Shown piece by piece: positions 42,605 to 51,122 of a stretch of 64,000 nt of DNA. The notes under the pieces are model-generated. The model had not been told where the DNA came from and did no database searches. It worked only from the letters and a program-made list of their open reading frames with translations. Location of the stretch: assembly GCA_945873815.1 (NCBI GenBank), contig CAMCEE010000001.1, positions 1-64,000 of the forward strand. The letters are read 5' to 3'. The position numbers and the translations under genes are program-made. Each line of letters starts with the position of its first letter. Position 1 is the first letter of the stretch. The DNA comes from an uncultured Caryophanales bacterium (GTDB lineage: Bacteria > Bacillota_I > Bacilli_A > RFN20 > CAG-449).

Positions 42605-44056
42605 TTATTTGACGTTAGCGGATCTGCACCAAACTACCCAGTTTTCTTTTGCGATATTGTAGATGTTAGTACCAACTATTGAAGATGTATATTTGCTAGG
42701 TTCTTTGCATGCACTTGCATAGTAATATTCGTTAGTTACCCAAGGCATAACAGAATTGCTTGTCCAAACTGCTAAAGGACTCTTAGAAGCTAATGTAAAA
42801 TCAGTTGATGTTGTTAATTTGTCGTAAATTGATTTTGTATAGGTATCTTCTTGGAGTTCTTCAAGATCAACATCAGAATAATCGAATGCTAAGAAAGCTC
42901 CTTGTGATTCTTTAACGAAAGTTTTACATGCTTTTGCAGAAGCTAAATATAATAAGAAATCTTTTGCACCATCCACATTGAGTGCGTTTTCAGGAATAAT
43001 CATTGAATCACCAAAACCAACCATATAGTTGACGCTATTAGAAGATGCGTTTGCTTTAGGTGTTTTCATCATTGCGATATTGAAATCTAATGAATTATTG
43101 TCTGTGACTTGTTGTAATTCATATTTACCCCATTGTGCATAAGGAATCATTGCAACTTCGCCATTTACAAATGCACTTTTTGCAGAAGCTAAATTAGTGG
43201 AATAAGCATCTTTAATTGAATATTCAGGATGAGCAACGATTAAGTTGTACCACATTTCATATGCTTGAATGAATTCTTTGTAATGTGTAGAAGGATTATA
43301 TACTTCATATCCTGTTGAATATTTACCAGTTGAAGGATCCTTGAAGTCACGGAAGGCATTGATTTTATCTTGACCAGCAAGTTCTGCCCACCATTCGAAT
43401 ACTAAATAATCCCAATAGTATTGACGATCGATACCAGACCATGCAAGAGGAACGATTGATTTCTCATCTCTACCAGATGCTTTTCCTTCTTGATAAATTT
43501 GTTCGCATAATGTTACTAGCTCACTATATGTTGTTGGAACAGTCCATTTGTGTTCTTTAAACATATCAACGTTATAGATTAATCCACCAGCACCTTGTGT
43601 GTAGCATACTTTATAAAAGTGTTCTTCATCTTCACCTTCGCCTTCACATTTAGACATTTCTAATGCTCCAGAAACTAAACTATCTTTAAATTTTTTGTTT
43701 CTACCTTCAACATTTCTTTCGTACAAATCATCTAAAGAAGCGAGAAGTCCTTGAGAAGCAAAATTTTGCCAGTTAATATCGTGAGACATGATAATATCGT
43801 AATCACAACCATTCTTTAATTGATCTTCGATTCTATCAAGGATACTATCATCTGCAGTCCATTCAACTTTAATGCCTGTATCTTCTTCGTATTCTTTTGC
43901 GATTTTTTCAATCCAAGAAGTACCATATCCTCCGTCATAAACACATACTGCAACGGATTGTGACTTACTTCCAGAATCGCCATCACCTCCAGAACATCCT
44001 ACGAGGGTTAATAAAGATGCGCTAAGGAGAAAAATGCATAAATGTTTCTTTTTCAT
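42605..44056 (-). CDS. Sugar ABC transporter solute-binding lipoprotein
   Basis: 483 residues from the ATG at 44056, which follows a good ribosome binding site (TTGGAGGACT); the longer TTG frame would start inside that site. The lipobox is 'LTLVGC' (Cys21). The mature protein is a family 1 binding protein: 'VAVCVYDGGYGTSWIEKIAKEYEEDTGIKVEW', 'DIIMSHDINW' and 'FVNGEVAMIPYAQWGKYEL'. It captures oligosaccharide for the two permeases encoded next. First gene of the minus-strand operon, downstream of a consensus promoter and an operator. Confidence 0.93.
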   Translation of the reverse strand: MKKKHLCIFLLSASLLTLVGCSGGDGDSGSKSQSVAVCVYDGGYGTSWIEKIAKEYEEDTGIKVEWTADDSILDRIEDQLKNGCDYDIIMSHDINWQNFASQGLLASLDDLYERNVEGRNKKFKDSLVSGALEMSKCEGEGEDEEHFYKVCYTQGAGGLIYNVDMFKEHKWTVPTTYSELVTLCEQIYQEGKASGRDEKSIVPLAWSGIDRQYYWDYLVFEWWAELAGQDKINAFRDFKDPSTGKYSTGYEVYNPSTHYKEFIQAYEMWYNLIVAHPEYSIKDAYSTNLASAKSAFVNGEVAMIPYAQWGKYELQQVTDNNSLDFNIAMMKTPKANASSNSVNYMVGFGDSMIIPENALNVDGAKDFLLYLASAKACKTFVKESQGAFLAFDYSDVDLEELQEDTYTKSIYDKLTTSTDFTLASKSPLAVWTSNSVMPWVTNEYYYASACKEPSKYTSSIVGTNIYNIAKENWVVWCRSANVK

Positions 44057-44080
44057 ATTTGAGTCCTCCAAAAAATCTAT

Positions 44081-44093
44081 GAAACCGATTTCC
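44081..44093. promoter_or_regulatory. LacI-type operator, glucan operon side
   Basis: GAAACCGATTTCC, with palindromic core GAAAnCGnTTTC, lies between the -10 box and the start of the binding-protein gene. An identical 13-mer is at 44377. Confidence 0.7.
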
Positions 44094-44107
44094 TAATTTA
44101 TACACTA

Positions 44108-44136
44108 ATTATAGATGTAGCCATTTTAGATGTCAA
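44108..44136 (-). promoter_or_regulatory. Consensus promoter of the glucan operon
   Basis: On the minus strand TTGACA (44136-44131), exactly 17 bp, TATAAT (44113-44108), a perfect sigma-A promoter. The operator at 44081-44093 lies just downstream and would block transcription. Confidence 0.85.
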
Positions 44137-44143
44137 TACCTAA

Positions 44144-44156
44144 TGAAAGCGCTTCA
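44144..44156. promoter_or_regulatory. cre-like site upstream of the glucan promoter
   Basis: TGAAAGCGCTTCA is close to the catabolite-control (CcpA) consensus TGWAARCGYTWNCW and lies 7 bp upstream of the -35 box. Glucose repression or activation through CcpA is inferred. Confidence 0.55.
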
Positions 44157-44376
44157 ATAAAAAAGTTTATTACAATTTCGAAAAAAACGGATGAATAGGA
44201 AAAATGGTTGGTTATTTTATCTTTATATATAAAAATTGTGTTTAAAGTACAAAATTTGGCAAAACTAACATTTATACTTCAAATACATTCAAGTTATAAA
44301 ATATATTCGTTACAAGTGTAAGTGTAGAAAACTTTCTATTGCTTTTTCTTTCTTTCTATGATAATTTTAAGACAGC
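44157..44376. other. AT-rich spacer of the divergent control region
   Basis: No gene is seen. A possible plus-strand promoter (TTGCTT at 44339 and GATAAT at 44360, 15-bp spacing) lies just before the second operator. Confidence 0.4.
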
Positions 44377-44389
44377 GAAACCGATTTCC
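44377..44389. promoter_or_regulatory. LacI-type operator, plus-strand side
   Basis: GAAACCGATTTCC, identical to 44081-44093, directly upstream of the AAAGGAG ribosome binding site of the 44407 gene. Confidence 0.7.
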
Positions 44390-44406
44390 AAAGGAGAGTA
44401 GAAATC

Positions 44407-45888
44407 ATGAATAAAAAAACTAATTTACTATTTATATTAACATTATCTTTATTAGGTATGGTGGGATGTTCCAATGGTTCATCATCAACAAGTAGTACTG
44501 GTTCTAATGGCGCATTAGATCCAAATGATCCTGATTATTATAGTAAGATTTCTGAAAGAGCAATATTTGATTTAGAAAGTGATAAAAGCTTTGTTGAAGA
44601 GTTTGATAATGGCATGGATGATGATACATGGTATGCACTTGACGGAGCATGGCATACCGATTCTCAAGGATGGGAACATGGCGGAATGAAATCACGAAAT
44701 CTCTTCTATACTAGGGATAATTCAGGTAAATCATATTTAGCGATAAAAGCAAGAGGATGGTATAACACGGAAGACGAGAATACTAAACATAAACCTGAAG
44801 GTGGATGTCTTATTTCTAAAAATCATTTAGGACCAGGAAGATATGAAATTACGATGGCTCCAATGCCTAGAGAAGGTGCGGTATCTACAATGTGGACATA
44901 CTGTACTACTACAGGAAGCGAATATACATCACAAAATGAAATTGATATAGAATTAGGTGGTTCATCGAATTCTGGTACACATTTTGAAGAATATTGGGCT
45001 ACTTCTTGGACTAAAAAAACAAATAAAGAAACAGATAAAGTTCCAGTTTCTTCTAATGATAAATTAGGATTCTATATGAATGATGGAAAAATGCATACAT
45101 ATACATTTGACTGGTATACAGAATATCCAAATGCAGAAGATCCAAGAGTTGATTGGTTTGTAGATGGTGTATTTGTAAACTCTATTACAGGATCTATGGT
45201 TCCAGATACTGAAATGCCATTATGGGTTGGAGTATGGTTCCCACCTGCATGGTGTGGAAATCCAACATTTATTGAGGATTATATGATCGTCGATAAAGTA
45301 TCATATCAAGCATTTAGTGAAGCAGATCAATATGTTAATTCATGTCGTGCGGAAGCAGGATATACAAAAACTGTTCCAAGTGAACTAAACATTCAAACTA
45401 TTGCATATGATAAAGTAACTCGTGTTAATAAACTATCAAATGGGGATTTTACTTATATAGAGAAATGTCCTAAAGATAATTCATATTATGGATGGCTAGT
45501 TGACGAAGATTATAGTAAAGGTACAGTTCAATTCGGAAATCAAAATGATCCATCAATTACCTTAGTTGCAGGAGAAGATGATGGAAGTACTACTCATGGT
45601 GAATACATTATGCAAAAGATTACTGATGCATATTCAGGATTTAAGTATTCATTTAAAATTAAAGCTAAATTAAATAGCGAAACGTCGGTAGGAAATATCG
45701 AAATCGCTTCAATTAATAAGTCAAACAAGAAGACAAAGATGAAAGTAATTAAAGTAGAAAGCACTGTTGAAAAAGAATATACATTCGATATCGTAATGCC
45801 AGAAAAAGCAATCGCATTACAAATTGATCTAACAAGTGAAAATGGATCAGTAACTTATTCAAATTCTAGTCTTGTGTTCGAGAAATAA
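44407..45888 (+). CDS. Lipoprotein GH16-like glycosidase with C-terminal carbohydrate-binding-like domain
   Basis: 493 residues. The lipobox is 'GMVGC' (Cys21), followed by a Ser-rich linker. The catalytic domain (about 60-310) shows 'FVEEFDNGMDDDTWY' and the active site 'NEIDIELGG' (Glu178, Asp180, Glu182). This is the ExDxE form, while the other two GH16 enzymes have ExDxxE, so it belongs to a different GH16 subgroup. Residues from about 340 ('VNKLSNGDFTY...VEKEYTFDIVMPEKAIALQIDL') look like a beta-sandwich binding module. Substrate not certain: beta-1,3-, mixed-linkage or another beta-glucan or galactan. It has its own operator and lies divergent to the operon. Confidence 0.8.
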   Translation: MNKKTNLLFILTLSLLGMVGCSNGSSSTSSTGSNGALDPNDPDYYSKISERAIFDLESDKSFVEEFDNGMDDDTWYALDGAWHTDSQGWEHGGMKSRNLFYTRDNSGKSYLAIKARGWYNTEDENTKHKPEGGCLISKNHLGPGRYEITMAPMPREGAVSTMWTYCTTTGSEYTSQNEIDIELGGSSNSGTHFEEYWATSWTKKTNKETDKVPVSSNDKLGFYMNDGKMHTYTFDWYTEYPNAEDPRVDWFVDGVFVNSITGSMVPDTEMPLWVGVWFPPAWCGNPTFIEDYMIVDKVSYQAFSEADQYVNSCRAEAGYTKTVPSELNIQTIAYDKVTRVNKLSNGDFTYIEKCPKDNSYYGWLVDEDYSKGTVQFGNQNDPSITLVAGEDDGSTTHGEYIMQKITDAYSGFKYSFKIKAKLNSETSVGNIEIASINKSNKKTKMKVIKVESTVEKEYTFDIVMPEKAIALQIDLTSENGSVTYSNSSLVFEK

Positions 45889-45962
45889 ATAACCCCCTTT
45901 TAAAGACTATTAGAAAAGTCGTGTTTAGAATCTTCTAAATCACGACTCACATCTAATAGTTT

Positions 45963-46973
45963 TTAATTTATTCTTTTTGTGGATTCACCATATATTATTG
46001 ATCCTGGGACAACAATATGGGAGTTTCCTTTTTTCTTTGTTTGCATTGTTTTAATTAATTGTTTTGCAAGAGTAATTCCAATATTAACTGTATCTTGTTT
46101 AACCGTTGTTAATCTTGGGGATATCATTTGACTGATTGCTAAACCATCAAATCCAGTTATTGAAATATCGTTTGGACAATTAAATCCGAGTTTTTTTAGT
46201 GTTTGAATACCAGAAATTGCACTGTAATCATCAGGATACATAATTGCAGTAGGACGATTCTTTCTTTGAAGTAATTGACATGTAATTTCTTCGACACTAT
46301 TTGTATCGATGTATTTTGAACTGACGAGCATATCTTCTTTAAATTCGATATCGTGTTCTTCTAATGCTGCTTTAAAGCCATTGATTCTATCTGTTGTTAC
46401 AAAGGTGGAATGTTCTCCACAAATATAGACAATATTCCTATGACCAAGAGAAATTAGATGGTTCGTTAAAAGTTTAGTTTTTTCAAAGTTATCAGTAGAT
46501 ACACCGTCAGAATTTTCTCCAAAATAGTCAAAACCAATGGAAGGAATATTGGACTTTAATACTTCACTCATTTCTTCACAATTGAGATCTCCAAATAATA
46601 ATACGCCGTCAACGTTTCTACTGACACAGTTTTTATAGAATGATTCATCTTTTCCACCTGCTATTCTACTAATGAAGAGAAGATCGTATTTGTTTTTATT
46701 CATTTCATTTTGGAATGAATCGAGAATTTCAGTGAAAAGTGTATGTTTAAAAGGAGAAATGTCCATTCCAAAATATGCGAGTATTCCTACGTTATTTGAG
46801 CTTCCTTTTGAAAGAAATTTTGCTTGCGAGTTAGGAATGTAATTCATTTCATTCATTGTTTTTAATACTTTTTTTCTTGTATCATCTGGAATTGAATGAT
46901 AATTATTAATGACTTTTGAAACTGTAGATGGCGATACTCCACATCTTTTTGCAATATCATAAATTGTAACCAT
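45963..46973 (-). CDS. LacI family transcriptional regulator
   Basis: 336 residues. The N-terminal helix-turn-helix 'TIYDIAKRCGVSPSTVSKVINN' and hinge helix 'YIPNSQAKFLSKG' are typical. The periplasmic-binding-like core follows ('NVGILAYFGMDISPF', 'DGVLLFGDLNC', 'SITGFDGLAISQMISPRLTTVKQ'). It should bind the GAAACCGATTTCC boxes and release them on binding a glucan-derived sugar; that link is an inference from location. It is the last gene of the 48961-45963 operon and may autoregulate through the box at 48963. Ribosome binding site AGGAGG. Confidence 0.92.
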   Translation of the reverse strand: MVTIYDIAKRCGVSPSTVSKVINNYHSIPDDTRKKVLKTMNEMNYIPNSQAKFLSKGSSNNVGILAYFGMDISPFKHTLFTEILDSFQNEMNKNKYDLLFISRIAGGKDESFYKNCVSRNVDGVLLFGDLNCEEMSEVLKSNIPSIGFDYFGENSDGVSTDNFEKTKLLTNHLISLGHRNIVYICGEHSTFVTTDRINGFKAALEEHDIEFKEDMLVSSKYIDTNSVEEITCQLLQRKNRPTAIMYPDDYSAISGIQTLKKLGFNCPNDISITGFDGLAISQMISPRLTTVKQDTVNIGITLAKQLIKTMQTKKKGNSHIVVPGSIIYGESTKRIN

Positions 46974-46984
46974 ATATTTTCCTC

Positions 46985-47824
46985 CTATAAAGTTGATATA
47001 TCAATTTCAACTTTTTCTTCTTTATGCAATCCTTTTTTGATTATTTCTGGGTATTGTTTCTTGTTAATTGTTTCATCAAATATTGAGATTGAATATTCTA
47101 AAAATAAGAATTTATTGAAACCAAAGTAGAATAATCCACTTATCGCAATTGCGATAATTTCAATAATATTGATTAAATCAATATTTCCAGATAATTGAAT
47201 TAAATCAAATAATAAGAATGGGATTAAGTAAATGAGATTAATCAATATGTTTGTAAGTATTTTTCCGAAAGAGAATCTAATCGAATTTAATAAAAAACCA
47301 TTGAACGTTGAATTATAGAAAACTGCTTGAGTTTCCATAAAGTTTATTATCATAACTAAAAAGAAGAATGATAGATAAAGAAGACCTTCAAAAATACTAA
47401 TCAGTGTAATTGATATATTCGAATTGACTATTATTGCAATGGATATATGAAGCAAAGCGTAAAGTAACCCTTTGAAAAAATATATTTTAGCAAAATCTTT
47501 ATATGTTTTTTTAATTCCATAGAATAAGTCGCGGTGTATGTTTGCTCCTTCTGAATAACAAATCCTTTTAAACGAATATAATACTCCGCCTACCCCTAAC
47601 CCGTAAATTACAATTAAAGGGATTGAAATAAGATAAATCAATGAGATATTCAATAAATTATTTTCACTAAAAGATACAGAACTTATAAATAAAAAATAGA
47701 GTAAAGTTGGTACGATAAAAATGAAAAGATAGATGCTAGAAAACACTATTTCTGTCCATCTTGTTTTTAATAAATATTTAAATTGTTCTTTTCTAGTTCT
47801 TACTAATACCTTTTTCTCTTCCAT
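46985..47824 (-). CDS. YesL-like (DUF624-type) membrane protein
   Basis: 279 residues from the ATG at 47824, chosen for its GGAG ribosome binding site and because the longer frame starts inside the previous gene. About six membrane segments are visible. Proteins of this kind (YesL/DUF624) are common next to sugar importer and LacI genes; their role is not known. It lies 11 bp before the lacI start and is surely cotranscribed. The assignment rests on topology and context more than on a clear motif. Confidence 0.6.
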   Translation of the reverse strand: MEEKKVLVRTRKEQFKYLLKTRWTEIVFSSIYLFIFIVPTLLYFLFISSVSFSENNLLNISLIYLISIPLIVIYGLGVGGVLYSFKRICYSEGANIHRDLFYGIKKTYKDFAKIYFFKGLLYALLHISIAIIVNSNISITLISIFEGLLYLSFFFLVMIINFMETQAVFYNSTFNGFLLNSIRFSFGKILTNILINLIYLIPFLLFDLIQLSGNIDLINIIEIIAIAISGLFYFGFNKFLFLEYSISIFDETINKKQYPEIIKKGLHKEEKVEIDISTL

Positions 47825-47826
47825 GT

Positions 47827-48480
47827 TTATTCTCCAAATAAATAAGACCAAGTTAATAAAGCGTTATTTGTTTTTGATTCTAGTGAATAATTACCTAAAT
47901 TGACACTACTATTGTTTATTAACGCATAATAGGTGTATTGTTGCTCTCCTTCTTTACAATAAGTGATTTTATCGTTTAGATATGAATAAGATTTGTCTTT
48001 ATCATATAGCTTAAGCGCATATCTTTTTGATTCGAATTCATAGTAATCATAATCATTTATTTTATTTTTGATTGTTTCAGATAAAAGAGAGTCGGACAAT
48101 TCAAGGAAATTATCTGCGATATACTCATTCATATCGATTAAGTCTTCTTCAATTAGAATGACGATGTCGGCACTTTTCCCAAATGAATCGTAATATGAAG
48201 TGAGTTTTTCATCTTTTGGTGAGAATTGATAGACATTTACTTCATAAATTGAATTTGATGAATCTTTTTCTTTAAGTTCATCATATAGATTTAATTCAAA
48301 TGAATTGGATATTCCATACGATTCGATAAAGATGTTGATTTTTTCATAAGCCTGAACTTCATTTATCGCATTTAGTATATAAGACCAACCTACACATATT
48401 AGAAGAGAAACAATAAGAGAAAACACGCCATAATACGTGAAATAAGTGGAAAACTTCTTTTTTGTAAAAACTTTATCCAT
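47827..48480 (-). CDS. Membrane-anchored extracytoplasmic protein, 217 aa
   Basis: Start ATG at 48480 after GAGGTGG (the longer frame reads through that site). One N-terminal membrane helix ('YYGVFSLIVSLLICVGWSYIL') is followed by about 175 extracytoplasmic residues. The segment 'SYYDSFGKSADIVILIEEDLIDMNEYIADNFLELSD' recalls part of a family 1 sugar-binding protein, but the protein is far too short for one. Possibly a partial sensor or accessory binding domain. It overlaps the previous gene by 8 bp. Confidence 0.6.
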   Translation of the reverse strand: MDKVFTKKKFSTYFTYYGVFSLIVSLLICVGWSYILNAINEVQAYEKINIFIESYGISNSFELNLYDELKEKDSSNSIYEVNVYQFSPKDEKLTSYYDSFGKSADIVILIEEDLIDMNEYIADNFLELSDSLLSETIKNKINDYDYYEFESKRYALKLYDKDKSYSYLNDKITYCKEGEQQYTYYALINNSSVNLGNYSLESKTNNALLTWSYLFGE

Positions 48481-48961
48481 TAGTTTCCACCTCACTTATT
48501 GAAATGACAACGTTATGATGAGTTGTAATCTTATATTTTTTAGTATTACTAAGTTCTATATCTTCAGATAAAAAGTATTTTGCTTTTTTATTGTTTTCTA
48601 ATGAAGCATATAAAACTAATAGATCGACTCCTAGATAATTTTCAATGGAATGATCAAAGGTTATTATCTCTATCTCTTCTTCATTAATCTTACTTCCTAA
48701 ACATTTAGAAAAGAGAACTTTCTTTTTATGAAGAGGGATTATTACTTGAGTTAAAAAATATAATTCAAATAAGAATACTATGATTGAGATAATTGAATTG
48801 ACTAGTATGAAAACTTTCATTGTTTCGCGAGATTGCAAGAAACATGATGTGATAGCATATGAGATAAAGAGAACTAAAACTATTAAGGAAATAAGTATAC
48901 TGTTTCTTTCCTTAACCTTTAAAAATACTAGTTTTTGTTCATCTATCAATGCTTTTTTCAT
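48473..48961 (-). CDS. Small membrane protein, 162 aa, first gene of the lacI operon
   Basis: Two membrane helices near the N-terminus ('SILISLIVLVLFISYAITSCFL' and 'VFILVNSIISIIVFLFELYFLTQVI') are followed by a soluble C-terminal part of about 85 residues. Family not recognised. The start codon directly follows the operator-like box and no ribosome binding site is visible, so translation may be weak or the start may lie further in. Its stop overlaps the next start. Confidence 0.55.
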   Translation of the reverse strand: MKKALIDEQKLVFLKVKERNSILISLIVLVLFISYAITSCFLQSRETMKVFILVNSIISIIVFLFELYFLTQVIIPLHKKKVLFSKCLGSKINEEEIEIITFDHSIENYLGVDLLVLYASLENNKKAKYFLSEDIELSNTKKYKITTHHNVVISISEVETNG

Positions 48962-48962
48962 A

Positions 48963-48991
48963 GGAAATCGGTGTAATACATTTACATTATA
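48963..48991 (-). promoter_or_regulatory. Operator-like box and -10 of the lacI operon
   Basis: On the minus strand TATAAT (48991-48986) is followed by TACACCGATTTCC (48975-48963), which shares the core ACCGATTTCC with the two operators at 44.1-44.4 kb. The -35 is weak (TAGTTT). Confidence 0.5.
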
Positions 48992-49050
48992 GACCTACAC
49001 ATATTAAAAAACTAGAGAAAAAATGAAAATGTTTCTTGCAGTTTCCTAAA

Positions 49051-50988
49051 CTATAACTCGATGTTTCCTTGAACTAATTCATCATTTGAATCAAAACCTA
49101 AAGAAATAAGATATTTGCCTTTATTCATTTGATATTCTTTTTTAATAATATCGTAATAGAAGAAATTTTCTTTATCTATTGATAGTGTGACAACTTCTTT
49201 AGAATGAGCTTTTAAAAATACTTTCTTAAATCCACATAATTCTTTCATAGGACGCTCAATGGTTTTGTTAAGATCACTATAATAGACTTGAATGACTTCT
49301 TTTCCATCGTATTCACCAGTATTTTCTATTGCTACTTTGATTGTTACATCATTTTCGTTAACTTTTATTTCGAGATTATCTAATTTGAAAGAAGTATAAC
49401 TTAATCCATATCCGAATGGATATAGAACTTTATCTGGATGTGAGACAAAATAACGATATCCAACATTAAGTTTTTCATCGTAATGGATTGATGTAACATC
49501 TGAATATGAATTCATCGATGGACAGTATTCTTCTTTTAAAGGGAATGTTTCACTCAAATGACCACTAAAGTTTTCATTTCCTAAAAGTAAATCTGCAAGT
49601 GCTCTATTTCCACCTTGCCCGTTATAACCTGCATATACGATGCCATCTACTATATCTTTAAAACTAGACATGTCGATACTAGAACCAGCGTATACTATAA
49701 CAATTAGTTTCTTGGATACTTTTCTTAATTCATGAATGATGTATTCTTCCTCTTTTGTAAGCTTGATATCGTATCTATTTCTTTCTTCACTTTCAATGGT
49801 GTAATTATCTCCGACACATACGATAACCTTATCAAAAGATGGAGCCTTGTTTACACAACTTATAAAATCGCCAATCAATGCTTCTTTTCCAAAAGTATAT
49901 ATAACGGAATCAAGATATGTTACATCTGCACCTTTTTCTTTTAATGCATCATGTAAAGAAACAAATGCTTTACTTGGAACAACCATACTGGATCCAGCAC
50001 CTTGATAATATGAGTTATTCGCAGGACCAGTGACGAGTATTCTATCGCGTTTTAAAGGTAAAACCCCATTATTTTTTAATAGAACACTTCCTTCTAACGC
50101 AATGTCATATACGATTTTTTCTCTTTCTTTTTCGCTTAAAGTGATCTTTCTTAATTCTTTTTCTTTACTAATACGATTTGCAAGTGAAATGATATTTGAA
50201 GAAGTTTTATTTAATTTATCTAAATCTATATTTCCTTTTTTTAGTTCCTCTAACATTGTTTTTAGATGCTCGTCATTTCGTGGCATTTCTAGATCGAGTT
50301 CAGCAATTAGTGATGCTTTGCTATCTTTTACAGCATCCCAGTCGGACATAATAACACCATCAAAACCATGATTACGTAATTCGGTATTGAGTTCTAGATT
50401 TGCACTCATTCTTACTCCATTAACTAGATTGTATGAAGTCATAACACACCATGGTTTAGCTTTTAATGCAATGAAGAATGGGCGTAAATAAATCTCATGT
50501 AATGTTCTTTCATCGATAATCATATTTGCATAAATTCTTTGCCATTCGCTATTGTTTCCTGCATAGTGTTTTAATGTTGCGCCAATATGTTCTTTTTGTA
50601 AACCTTCGATATATGCTTTTCCCATTAACCCAGATAAAAGAGGATCTTCACTAAAATATTCAAAATTTCTACCATTAATTGGAATTCGCTTAATATTTAC
50701 TCCAGGGCCTAGAAGAACGTCTACTTCTTTTTCAATACAATCGTTTCCTAAGGCTCTACCCATATTAAATGATAGAGTAGGGTCCCAAGTGTGAGAAACC
50801 ATTTGAAGAGATGGATATGAAATGGAAGGAAGAGTGTTTTCTCCCCAAGTTTTCATGTTTTTAGGACGTCTAACTCCAACTGGTCCATCACTCATGGATA
50901 TTGAAGGAACTTTCCCGTTTAAAGAATCTGTAGTCCAAATGTCATGTCCACAAATTAAATGTATTTTTTCTTCATTAGTCAATTTCAT
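49051..50988 (-). CDS. GH3 family beta-glucosidase
   Basis: 645 residues, cytosolic. The catalytic barrel shows 'SDGPVGVR', 'KHYAGNNSEWQR' (substrate-binding Lys-His) and 'GVIMSDWDAV' with the nucleophile Asp (near residue 210). The second domain has 'GNDGV'-like 'LLKNNGVLPLK', 'VVCVGDNYTIESEERNR' (acid/base Glu region) and 'LFPFGYGLSYT', and a fibronectin III-like C-terminus follows ('IENTGEYDGKEVIQVYY'). It would release glucose from beta-glucosides brought in by the ABC importer. It is downstream of the lacI operon on the same strand but separated by 89 bp and probably has its own promoter. Ribosome binding site AAGGAG. Confidence 0.92.
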   Translation of the reverse strand: MKLTNEEKIHLICGHDIWTTDSLNGKVPSISMSDGPVGVRRPKNMKTWGENTLPSISYPSLQMVSHTWDPTLSFNMGRALGNDCIEKEVDVLLGPGVNIKRIPINGRNFEYFSEDPLLSGLMGKAYIEGLQKEHIGATLKHYAGNNSEWQRIYANMIIDERTLHEIYLRPFFIALKAKPWCVMTSYNLVNGVRMSANLELNTELRNHGFDGVIMSDWDAVKDSKASLIAELDLEMPRNDEHLKTMLEELKKGNIDLDKLNKTSSNIISLANRISKEKELRKITLSEKEREKIVYDIALEGSVLLKNNGVLPLKRDRILVTGPANNSYYQGAGSSMVVPSKAFVSLHDALKEKGADVTYLDSVIYTFGKEALIGDFISCVNKAPSFDKVIVCVGDNYTIESEERNRYDIKLTKEEEYIIHELRKVSKKLIVIVYAGSSIDMSSFKDIVDGIVYAGYNGQGGNRALADLLLGNENFSGHLSETFPLKEEYCPSMNSYSDVTSIHYDEKLNVGYRYFVSHPDKVLYPFGYGLSYTSFKLDNLEIKVNENDVTIKVAIENTGEYDGKEVIQVYYSDLNKTIERPMKELCGFKKVFLKAHSKEVVTLSIDKENFFYYDIIKKEYQMNKGKYLISLGFDSNDELVQGNIEL

Positions 50989-51098
50989 AAAAAATAATTC
51001 TCCTTATTAATTCTAATCTAACATAATACTTTTATAAAAACCAATACACAAATAATATTATTGTGATTAATTATTGTTTTCTATGTCTATTAAAGTGA

Positions 51099-51115
51099 TA
51101 TAATTGTTTAGGAGG
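51099..51115 (+). promoter_or_regulatory. -10 box and ribosome binding site of tsaC
   Basis: TATAAT (51099-51104) and AGGAGG (51110-51115) precede the ATG at 51123. The transcript leader must be very short. TTGTTT near 51074 is a possible -35 with 19-bp spacing. Confidence 0.5.
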
Positions 51116-51122
51116 ATACGAA

